Below are positions 10,622-21,900 of a DNA stretch of 64,000 nt, piece after piece. Position 1 is the first letter of the stretch, and every line of letters begins with the position of its first letter. The translations under genes and the position numbers were made by a program. This DNA comes from Meandrina meandrites (Eukaryota; Cnidaria; Anthozoa; Scleractinia; Meandrinidae). The notes beneath the pieces are model-generated. The model was not told where the DNA came from. It did not search any database and saw nothing but the letters and a program-made list of their open reading frames with translations. The DNA is taken from contig OY855905.1 of NCBI GenBank assembly GCA_963693305.1, forward strand, positions 4,929,201-4,993,200. Direction: 5' to 3'.

Positions 10622-13073
10622 ATGAAAGACCAAACGAAACTGCATTTCGCTCCATCTGAAGTACAAACTTTCCGAAGCCTATGTGACGAGTTGGATCGCT
10701 TACAAAAGGAACTTCAAGATGAGCTGGTAAGAGAGCCGAGCTGTTAAGAATATACAAATTAAATTTTCCTATAACCGCCACGCACTCCACTATCGCGTGT
10801 TGTCTTACATATTCAGTTCAATTTAGCAACAAAGTATGAATATTAAGTGAGTTATATGGAGTTTATCTTCTTGTACATTTTGTCACAATAAACATGGCAT
10901 TTGTGGGCGTTTATTTATTGCAAAAGTGAAGTATTGGGTGTCAGTTTTAATTTAATAATTTCTTATCAAAATACTCAGTGCAGAGGTGAGTGTAGGTAAA
11001 TATGTTTTACTTATTTTATTATTTTTTTCTTAACAGAAGCCCGAGTTACCTCACCGTGTACAGGATCATATACAAGCTTTACACTTTAAAGAACTCACAA
11101 ATTCTACCATCGATAGGGTAAGAGCGAAAATGAATTTACAAATCTGATCGCTAAAATAGCTTTCACGCCAGGCTCATAATTGAAAGGAAAACGGCTACTA
11201 TTTTCTTCGCTTAAACTTACTTCGTGTAAATCCGCAGTTCTATAAACCGTACTCTCATCTACCTTTTCTTCCATTCATCTTCTGAATCGTGCTGAATATC
11301 CGGTTTGATCGCTTGATCGGAAACGTTGCGTGATTCGCGTGACCAGTGCTAATTTTTGCGTTACCGAAAAGTTGGTTGGCACGCGAACCGCTTGTTGCGC
11401 CCGTGTTAGGTTTTCATTTTTAAGGAGGAAGTAGAAAGAAGGTTGTAATATTTCCGCTTTTCCTTGCTGTTTGTTAAACTGATGTAAAACCAATGTTTGA
11501 TCAACATGTCAATCAATGAAAATCATTTTTGCATTATTTCTACACAGGCGACAGACGCGGGAGTACTTAGTGACGATATGCAAAGGTTCCTAAGATTTGC
11601 AACGGCCGTGGAAATGGTGACTAAGAGCTCGAGAGATGAAAAAATACAGAATCTAAGCCAGCAATTAAAATCAGATTTAATTACCATCGCAAGTTTCATG
11701 AGAAAAGTGGTAAGTTGAATTATATTATTAGTAATTTCAGTTTCGTGAAAGAAATCTCACGATCTCATGTTTGCCCCGTGCAACAGATTACAGATTAATC
11801 AGTACACGCAAAAAAAAAAACAAACAAAAAAAAAAAACCGTCAGTTTTAGTAACAACTAGATAACGCCGGGTAGGTGCGGCGGCCTAACGGTTAGTGAGC
11901 TGGCCTCCGGATCGAACGGTCTGGGTTCGAGCCCTGGCCGGCTACAGGTATATAAAGTCTATAAATGGGTAGACACTACGTAGAAATGAAAAACCTTAAC
12001 TGGACAACGACATGATAGAGCCCAAACTGAAAGTCAAAAATGCAAACTCTGGACAGCTGTTTCGACCTGATTGGGTCTCGTCAGCAGAGTGTATGCCGCA
12101 CAGAATAGAACAACTAGCGTGAAGACAGTTGTCTATTCAGTGCTCGGGATAATGACGATCCGAGTGGGCTCAAATTCGAAAGCCCGCCCATTGACAACAG
12201 CCGCGTGACTATTACTCAATAGGTAAAGAATTCGAAATATCATGTCGTTGTCTCGATGTTTCTACGTAGTGTCAGCCTTGCAGTTTATCGTCTTTGTATT
12301 TTATTTTTGGCTGATCAGAGCTGTCAGTAGCTCCTACGTACACCAGCAGCATTTTCGTCCGCGGTCCCTTGCTTTCAGTTGACATTATAAATGGGTACCG
12401 GCGAATTTACTTCAGGGGGTAACCCTGCGATAGACTAGCATCCCATCTAGGAGGGAGTAACGCTCGGACCTGATGGGCCACTAGGCTCGTATGCAGACTT
12501 TACTTAGACTACTCTGTAGAGCCCAGGTTTTGGATGATGAGCAAGTAATCAGCCGGGTGGGCTTATCGCTTATAAGAATTCAGGGCGAGTATCCGGAACC
12601 GGTTGAAACCACTCTTAACAGCGCAGTAAAAAGCTGCATTTTTGTGTATGTTAAGGCAAAAAATCAAGAAATAACCATCACATGAAGCATTTATTTGATG
12701 TTGATGAGATTTCTAGCCTGACTTGCTGTTTCTCGTTTATCGCAGTTGAGAGAAAACGGTATCTCGCCACCACATCCACAAGACTTAAGTGGGCTAAAGG
12801 ATCGGCTAGACGAGTTAACAAGGTCGTTCTTGGTAAGAGAAAAGTAATTTAAACAAAATTTGGCAATTGATGCGTATTTTTTTTTCACATCTATTTGTCT
12901 AATGTTCGCCTTTTCTTCGTAATTTATAGAACGCCTTCGAGGAGATCGACAAGGAAAACACAGAATGCAGATTCGAAGAATCAGTCGTGGATGATGTCAG
13001 AAATTACGTCGTCGTTCAAACATTGGTTTATGTGATGTTGCTGTTTAAACGCGATCTTGGAAATCTCATATGA
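10622..13073 (+). CDS. CNTF-like four-helix cytokine candidate B (5 exons, paralogue of A)
   Basis: Exons 10622-10726, 11037-11117, 11548-11709, 12746-12832, 12930-13073; all introns GT-AG and phase 0; 192 residues. Same architecture as the gene 3.5 kb upstream: exons 2, 3 and 4 encode 27, 54 and 29 residues against 29, 53 and 29. Shared signatures are EV-x-T-x-RSL in exon 1, TDAG and VTKS in exon 3, LR-x-N-x-I-x-PP in exon 4, and DVRNYV followed by LG-x-L-I in exon 5. The final helix (VMLLFKRDLGNLI) aligns without gaps to helix D of CNTF and CLCF1 as I recall them. The N-terminus is about 20 residues shorter than in copy A. No signal peptide; two cysteines. ATG 10622 is the first in-frame Met. 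AATAAA at 13093 and 13356. Clearly a tandem duplicate, well diverged, so selection on both is likely. Confidence 0.8.
11868..12480 (+). mobile_element. tRNA-derived SINE with a second element inserted in it
   Basis: Pol III A-box-like cctaacggttagtgagc and B box gggttcgagccc lie at about 11886-11938. The typical coral SINE tail (gggtaaccctgcgatagact, agcatcccatctagg) lies at 12415-12455. Between them an insert of ~410 bp is bounded by a direct repeat, tataaatgggta (about 11961 and 12384), a likely target duplication. The whole sits in intron 3 of cytokine-like gene B. Confidence 0.65.
11973..12385. mobile_element. Element nested in the SINE
   Basis: Starts gacactacgtagaaat and carries the inverse (tttctacgtagtgtc) near 12260, with a second inverted pair aacgacatgata and tatcatgtcgtt. 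The flanking 12-bp direct repeat marks the insertion ends. Confidence 0.5.
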
Positions 13074-13504
13074 TCTCAGTCCCAAGCCTCGAAATAAACT
13101 TCTCCACACCTCACTGCAAGTTAAGGAAAAACGCATGCACAGGTGGAATTGGCACTGCTCGCATTCTCGTTCCCAGGTCTACTTGTTTCGTTTGTGCCGT
13201 TATATAACGAGCGAGTGAGAGAAACTGAAAAAGACGATATTTTCCTAAAATAATTTACCGTTAAGTTATCTGTGACTGGCTGTATCTGCCTTCAACCGAA
13301 GACTGTATTTATTTGTTATATTTATAGTGTATAAGTAAGTTATATATTTTTTAAAAATAAAAACAAAGTATGTACGTATCTGTCGTTTGTGTTGATTATC
13401 TCTGTTTACACTTTTACACAGGTCTTTCATTTTTCCCTCTATGGACATTTTTCCCCTTTCTTTGGACGGTCGTCTTCTTTGCGAGTGTTAAAAATAGTCT
13501 GCGT

Positions 13505-13630
13505 TCGAGCCCAGTGGTCCATCAGGACGGAATTTATCCCGGTTTCAGTAGCATGAAGCGACTAGGAGTAATTTTACTCTCTCCCCTCCTCCCCCCTTGA
13601 ATGGGATGCTAGTCCATCACAGGGCGTCAC
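13505..13630 (-). mobile_element. SINE fragment
   Basis: Contains gtagcatgaagcgactagga and gaatgggatgctagtccatc, shared with the longer SINE at 21575-21985. The tRNA-like head is missing. Confidence 0.6.
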
Positions 13631-14367
13631 GGCTACTAACTCAAGTTAAGACAGAGGTAACCTTAGGTAGCAATTTCAGTAATGTGACCTCTTCTCTGTT
13701 CATGGGAAATTTACGCCTTGGTGATCCAAAACAATGCGAACTAACTATTGTGATAACAAACGAACAACCAATCAGAATGTGGTCTTTGAGGTTTCGCTTG
13801 GCACATGCAAGATGTACATAAATATGGCAAAAACCACGCGTGAAAAATAACTGTGAGGGGAAAAAAAACGAAAAGCAAACAACAATTAACATAATACGAG
13901 AGCCTCACGTGTGAGTTTCATTTCATTTCCGTAACAATTTTGACCTAATCTACGTCGACGATTAACTAAGGACGATGAACAGACACGTTTTTGCCGGTAA
14001 GCCATGTTTACATTTTTTTTTAAAAGTATCGCCAATTAGGGCTCGCACGAATTACTTTGAAGTCTGACGTCATGTTATTCGGCAAACTGAAAATGGGTTT
14101 GGGCAGTGAACTTTCACTTCGAAATCTGTAAGTAACATCTTAATTTTTAAATTAAGATGTTATGATTAAAATCATAGTTCTTCCACGTTTGCAAAAACAC
14201 GTCAGCAGGAAGTCCGTTTTGCTCTCCCAGAAAGAAAAATACACACGCGCATATGTACACATAGAAACGCTTTAAAAACAATCTAATTTTGCAAAACCAA
14301 ACAGGGAGTCAACAAAAAAAAACATACACACATCTTATTCGGGTCTTCGTGTGGACATTTTTGCTGT

Positions 14368-14420
14368 CACTTCCTGTTAATTCTATTTCCGGTTATGGTG
14401 TTTTTTGTCGATGACGTCAT
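14368..14420 (+). promoter_or_regulatory. YKT6 core promoter region
   Basis: ETS-type cores (acttcctg near 14369, tttccgg near 14385) and a full cAMP-response palindrome TGACGTCA at 14412-14419 lie 130-180 bp before the start codon. This is typical of TATA-less housekeeping promoters. Motif evidence only. Confidence 0.4.
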
Positions 14421-14549
14421 CTTTAACAAAGGAAAGGCTACAAAGCCACGATCGTGTTGAACAAGAAAAGTTTCAGTCATCCAGCGGCCATCGATCCAGG
14501 ATTTGTTGTTAATGAAACCAGTGTATTCCGTTTTCGGGATAATCTAAAG

Positions 14550-15880
14550 ATGAAATTATATGCGTTAAGTGTTTTGCACAAAGATGTGAAGTCAAAAACG
14601 TTAGTTGCAGCGTTTGATCTCCAATCGTTTGGGTATTTTCAAAGATCAAGGTACGTAATGCTACAGTACGAAATATTTTCCTTCCGATTGCTTAAAATGA
14701 TCTGATATGTGAATCTAAAGTGTTATTTTCTACATTTCATCTTCCACTTTGTTTGAAATTAGTTATAATCTAATGTTATAAGTAATCTTGTACACATTTA
14801 TGTTTATAAATATCGAAACAAAATATAAGTTGTCAAAGTTCTGTTTATTCATGTACGTTTAGAAGTAGTATTAAGCTTATTCTATTTTAGAATACACTTA
14901 CATGTAAAAAATAGTAAAGTTTAAAGTTTAAGTTTAAAAATGTAACTAAGAATTAAGCTTATTTGGAACTGCTATATATGAGTATAAATGACTGAGGATG
15001 GAGCATTTAAGGACGTTCGCGCCAAAATCTTCCCACGTTCAGATTTTTAAATAACTTTACCTGCAGTTATGCATCAGTCAATTCCAGCAGTGCCCATCCC
15101 CCCCGGGCAACCCCGGGGCATTTCCTAATGTTGCCCGTCCCGGGGGTGGGGCATTTGCGTACCTCGGGTTGACCCCCGGGCATTTGACACGTGGTTTCGA
15201 AACCGTGGAGTGAGTCACGTATTCGTGATGGAGGCATTTATAGGCCAAGACATGGACTACGTTGCAGATTAGCTAGTCCATGAAGGACTAGAGAAGCTCG
15301 TGGATGTTCATGGATGTTTTTAAAGGTATATTTTCTGAATTTTAGATATTTCTTCATTGTCAAGAAGCAACAACTTGTATTATATTCTTATATCACCTAT
15401 CGAGAGATTGAAAACAATCAACCCGGGAGCGGGGCATTTGCCCGGTTCCCTCGTCCCCACCCCAGGGAATTTACCAAAGAAATGCTAATGCCCGGGGGTT
15501 AGCCCGGGGGGGGGATGGGCACTGCTGGAATTGACTGATGCATTAGATAATGACTAACTCGTGTCAGAAACGAAAAAAATTGGGGGGGTCACCACGCTTG
15601 TTTCGGAGATAAACCGTATGGAAGACCATAGTATTTATGGAAGCTTTGATAATTGATTTGAATTAGCTTACCTTGATTCAAGTTTAAAAAAATGAAAATG
15701 AACTAGTACAGCCAAGGTTTTTGTGTTGGCCTTAACTCAAACAGGCCTATTAAGTAAATATTTGCAATTGGTGTCATTCCTTCAGGTAGAGTGAACCTTT
15801 TGGAAGGATAATTGCTTGTCAAGCTCAGCGGCCAAATACATAAATTTGAGCCTACACGAGTCGAAAAACGAAAAAAAAAA

Positions 15881-15915
<35 letters not shown>

Positions 15916-18900
15916 TAAATGGAGAGAATTGGTAAAGGAAACTTTCTACGTAAAGAAAAACAGGGGTCACCAGGCATCTATGAGAGTTAAATCATCGCGA
16001 AGTTATCGCAACGGCTACTCACCCTATATGTGGTTGGGAAGTTTCCTCAGCGCGCACACTCGATGCATGACGTGGCGTAACGTTGCGACAGGAATTGCGT
16101 GCGCAGTAAGGATGCGCATAAACAATTAGCGCGAACGTCCTTAAGCCTAAATACATACCCCTATCATTCAGTTCTAATGTATTTCATATTTTGCATGTGT
16201 GACACTAGTTTTCCGAAACTTTGCTGTTATGTTCCTCTTGTTAATTCGATTTATATTTGGAAAACCGTGACCTTCTTATGCGTTACTAGCTTCACACATG
16301 TATAAGGCACAGGCATTCCATTTTCCAGCTGCAGATTGATCATGGGGCTCTCAGGCTAAGGGATTCTGTAGGGGGGAGGGAGGGATACTCAAGAATATTT
16401 TATAGTTGGGGGGGGGGGGGGGGGGGCTCTGTCCCCAGGTCCAAAGTCTAACCCTTTTATATACCAGTTTTGACAGAATTTAAGGTTACCCTCTCATATA
16501 CCAGTGTCTTTGATAGAAAATGATACCCCCTTACTCATACCATGGATAATGCCCTTAAAGAGGGGGACATTGGGGGTCGCTGAACACTGCATTACCGCAA
16601 AAAAATTTGACAAATACCGCAATACCGCAAAAAAAATCGGAAAATACCACAATTTTATAGTAAGCCTGTATAGCTGGTGGATTCCTTGACGCGAGAGCAA
16701 AAATAGAGGCAAAAACGAGCGGTGGGACCATGGAAACAATGGCACGGCCTTAAACGGGTTGTTAAAACAGTCAAATTGTAGATTAAAATGTGTGACAAAA
16801 TAAGGCCGTTTCAGGGTGCTTCCGAAACGACCAAAAACGGCTATAAATGGTCTGAAAAAAGTGAAGGATATGTTTTCATACCAACTATCGCATCCCGCAG
16901 GTTTGGAGAATACCGCAATACCGCAATTTAAGATTAAAACAAGAAGTTGCTATAGCAACTTAAAACCGCGCTTATATTTTTGGCTCATTAACAGCTTTCT
17001 TTCTCAAAAGTCACGGTTAAATTTAATCTGTTTGCATTATGCATGAGTAAAGGACTAGCAAAGTAGTCACGTTAGTCACACAATCCGAGGTTTAAGTTGT
17101 CCCCGGCTATCTTTAGCTTAGGGGTTTTTCCCTTCTAATGACGTAACCCCTGCACGTTCGGGCACGCTCAATTGTTTACTTTAGCAAATATTTCATTTCC
17201 TTTCAAATCTTTGAACTCACTTCGATGAAACAGCCAAAGAATTCACTTCGATTGCCTAAACCCACAAGAAATACTCGCAGAAGAGGAAACAAATTAAATT
17301 AATGACCGTCGCTTCTGCCAACGTAAACATGCAAATAAAACACAATGTTATTTGTCACGTAATGAAAGTGAAACCTGCAACATCAGCGCATTCCATGGCT
17401 GATGTAATACCTTTTTTCAGCGTATTCAACATTCGCTTTCAATCCAACGCTTCGATAAAACCAAAAGAAAATATACTTTATACACAATAAAGAAAACAAT
17501 ATCCGCAACATTTTCGGTACATTACAGTCGAAACCGAAGAAGCGTGAACGCCAAAAATAATTTCTGGAATGTTTATTGTTCTACAACCAATCAGATTTGA
17601 GACGTTACCGCAACAGTAATTAGCAAAAAGGTTTCGATTCTTTTATCACGAAACGACTTTTTCGTCTACATTAAGTCTTGAGATCACCACCGATTAACAA
17701 ACACTCTGGAATTATTACAGTCAAAATACTCAGCGCGTAGTATGTGCCGCTTAGAATTCCGGAAAAGTTTTGATTAACGGCGAACGGATGGCATTATTGG
17801 TTTCAAACATTCAAATTTAATTTGAATATTGTAGATCATCCAACCGTGAACACGTGAACACGTGAGCCTGTCAGAAATGAAGCAATTTGATTGGTTTATT
17901 TTTTACAGGTTCACGTGCTCACATGTTCACTGTTGGATGATCTACAATATTCAAATTTTAATTTGAATGTTTGAAACCAATAATGCAATCCGTTCGCCGT
18001 TAATCAAAACTTTTCCGGAATTCTAAGCGGCACACGCTGAGTATTTTGACTGTAATAATTCCAGAGTGTTTGTTAATCGGTGGTGATCTCAAGACTTAAT
18101 GTAGACGAAAAAGTCGTTTCGTGATAAAAGAATCGAAACCTTTTTGCTAATTACTGTTGCGGTTTGTTGCGGTAACGTCTCGAATCTGATTGGTCGTAGA
18201 ACAAAAAACATTCCAGAAATAATTTTTGGCGTTCACGCTTCTTCGGTTTTGACTGTAATGTTTCAACAGCTTTTGGCGAATAAACATCATAGGTTGCGTG
18301 ATTTCAAAGCCCCAATCACGATTTGGCCGAGTGGAGGTTTGGGTCTGGTCACCGACAAAAAAACGAAAAAAAATAATAAATCCCGTGTAAAGCAAGAACT
18401 GCGCTCGGCCCATGGCCGCGCGGTTAATTACCGAAATACCGCATGAAAAATTGGCCAATACCGCAATACCGCAAACCCCAATGTCCCCCTCCTTAAAGAT
18501 TTACTTAAATCAATCATTTGGGGTTTCGCTCAAAATATTCTGTGAAAGGCTCTTGGATAAAATACCACATCCAGTTTTCCCTACCCTGTTCTATACTTCA
18601 ACCTGTGAATTCACCACTACCCTTTAATAAAAAAAATTTGCAATGGTGTATTGCAATTCCTGAGTTTTGATTGGTTAACAGGCAATGGTATATAAGCTCA
18701 TGATATACCATTGACCACAAATATCGTAGCCAATAGGCCTTGACAAAAACAGTTGGGTAGCACAAATATTGCAGTTCTTTTGGCCATTGTTAAATATAAA
18801 ACAATTATTCCACTTGCGCTTGTTGGATATGAGATTGTTATAGCCAACGCGGCGCTATGCCCCTTGTTAGCTATCTATCATTTCATATCCAACTTTCCCT

Positions 18901-21900
18901 TGTGGAATTATTGTTAAGTATCCCCCCAGCCTGAAAAAGGCACACCTTTTGGGCAGGCTCTGAGCCCTTTATTTAAATGTAGTGGACAAAAAGGGTATAC
19001 CTGTCAACTCTCACACCTGTGGTTTGAAAACTTCCATCTCATGCTGGCTCATTGCTATGAACCAATTTCTCATGCCTAGGGAGTACAGCCTTAACTGACA
19101 CTCACTAAACACAGAAAACAATAGAAAAGTACATGTTGTTGATGGTACTTTCCTGGAATATTCCTTCAAATTTTGGAGAAAAAAGTTCTTGCGATGAGGT
19201 TGTGTTTGACCAAACAAATTCAGGGACTGGGTCACGGAAATCTTTGAAGCCTCTTTGAAAATATTCAGAGCATCCTCAGATGGGTCCACAGCCTTTTGAA
19301 TAAAGCACTTTCAATGATGACAGTCAGCCTCTATGTTATACTGAGAAACAGACTTTGCAATAATTATTAGTGCTTGTTATGTTTTTATATCAAACTCCCA
19401 AGGAATGGGAAAAGATTATAATTGTAACATGCAATTCTTTTTTATAGTGTGAAAGAATTTATGCAATTTACCAGTCAAATACTTGTGGAAAGAACAAGGA
19501 CAAATGAAAGAGCCTCAGTGAAGGAACAAGGTACATGTAAATGTCTGAAACAAAAACATAATTAGTCATTTGGGAGTGATGATGGTGGTTGTACTGAGTA
19601 ATGGTGAATTTGCAAAAATTGATATTTAAGGCAAGATTGGTACTGAACATAAAAAAATTAAAAAGAACATTCCTTACACTCCAGATGATATGTATCTTGG
19701 GCACTAATACTGGAAGAAGAAAAACACTAACCTGCAATCAGGCATTCTCTTTTTTTTGCAGTCGCAGGAAAGAAAAAAAGGAATGCCTGATACATAATAC
19801 ACAGTATTTGACAAAAAAGTACAGAATCTGGACATTTTCTGATTGGTCGCGATTTAAAAAGACAATTATATTAAACTGTATACTGATTGGTTACCTGAGT
19901 GAGTGGAAGTGTGGCTTTATTAATTAATACTTTTTAATGTATTTATTTTTTGTGGTTTCTATTACTGAAATTGTGTTGTTTTTTTTTGCGCAGAATATGT
20001 TTGCCATGTTTTTGTTAGATCGGATTCTCTTGGCGGAGTTCTCATCTCAGACCCTGAATATCCACAAAGAGTTGTTTTTACACTTTTGAATAAAGTAAGT
20101 ATTAAAATCAGCATTGCTCCTATCTCCAGTAAGCAAGGAAGGTGTTTTTAAATACTGTTTTCAGTTTAAGGGCCGAAGGAGTATAAATTACCCAAGGAAT
20201 GCATGGATGTTGCTGTTTTGATTATACGTACTACAGCTTCTGCCTTATGGTAGTTCAGCTTTATTGCATGCAAAAAGCTTATGACAAGTCTCCAGGCATC
20301 AGTGGCGTAATCAATGAGTAATCAATGAGTAACTGATTGATTAAATCAGGTGATTATTCATTTGATTACTGCCGATAATCAATTCCATGAGTAGTTGATG
20401 AGTAATCCATAGGCCACAAAATTTTCAGTTATTGATTAGCCATTGACAGGGCTTTCAATGAAACCTGGCACCTGCTGGATATATGAAGAAAGGAAAACAA
20501 GTTGAACATTATTAAATGATTTAAAGTTTTTGTGGAGAGTGCCTCTTGTTCCATAAAGAAACCTATAATTCATAGGTATACTTAGACAAGTCAGTATTGA
20601 CTGCGTTATAACAGGACATGCAAGAACTTGATTCCCAAAGAAACATTTCACTAAAAGAAACTGTATTTCTGAAGAATACAATAGATGAGCAATAAATGGG
20701 AAATCTTTGACATACATGTAATGATTTAGAATCAGATGAGTGACATCGATGAGTAAAACAATGAGTGATCAATAGGGCACAAATTATTTATTCTTTTAAT
20801 TAGTCATCAAATATTCATTGATTTATCAGCAGTAATCTTGAAATGACTAATTAATTTATCACTCATTGATTATCCATCGATTACTCATTAATGTCATTGA
20901 TCATCTATGAGATATCCCTGGAAACTTGTCTGTAACATGATTTTTTTAAATAGCACTTGCTTGAGTGTCAATGCATGACGCAAAATGTCATAAGATTTTC
21001 AAATTTTTCACAAAATCCTGTGACAATTGTAGCCTCAGGCAATGTTGGACGATAAAAGTTCTTAGTACAAAGTATGTGATTTTCTATGATGCAATCCCAA
21101 TGTAATGCGATAACATGAGAAATCTTTTGGGGTTGCCATGGCAATAATTTACCAGAGTTGTCTGTATCTTTATTTTTTATGTTTACTTTTAATTCTTTTT
21201 CAAGGTTCTAGAAGATTTTTCCCAGAAATTTTCGCCTTCAGTTTGGAAAACAGCAGAACCATAGTAAGCAAGCATTTTTTAGTATACATGACTGCACACT
21301 ATACTGTACGAATAAGGTGACGTCTGCATTGAGCCAAGTGGCCCCTACTGAGGCCCTGCCAGGGGGATTCTGTTTCGCTTGTCTAAATTTAAAAATGTCC
21401 CGTGTCGCTGTTTTATCGCACTTCATGTTGCTGTCGGTAGTTGAATTGAAGGAAAATTGCTTGTCCTTGTCGGAATTTAAGTTTTTCTATTAGGGTTGTC
21501 GTTTGTCGCAGTTTTATTTTACGTGCTGTCGCTACTTTTTTGGCCATGTCGCTTGTCGGAATTTACCCTGGCAGGGCCAGTCCATACTGCGAGAACTTAT
21601 CCTGGTTTCTGTAGCATTAAGCGACTAGGAGTATTTTTACTCCCCCCTGGATGGGATGCTAGTCCATCGCCAGGTTACCCCAAGCAAGCACCCAGTTATT
21701 TACCTGGGTGAAGAGAGGCACTGTGATTGTAATTGGTCTATCAACTTAATTGGTCTCATAAGTATGTTAAAAATATATACACGTATGGTTAAATCAAAAG
21801 TAGAAATGAAAAAAAAAACAAATGGGATTGCGCAAACTGGAAAAGTATCCCATGCGAAATGCAGCCCAAAATCTAATAAAAAATCTGATGAGAACATAAC

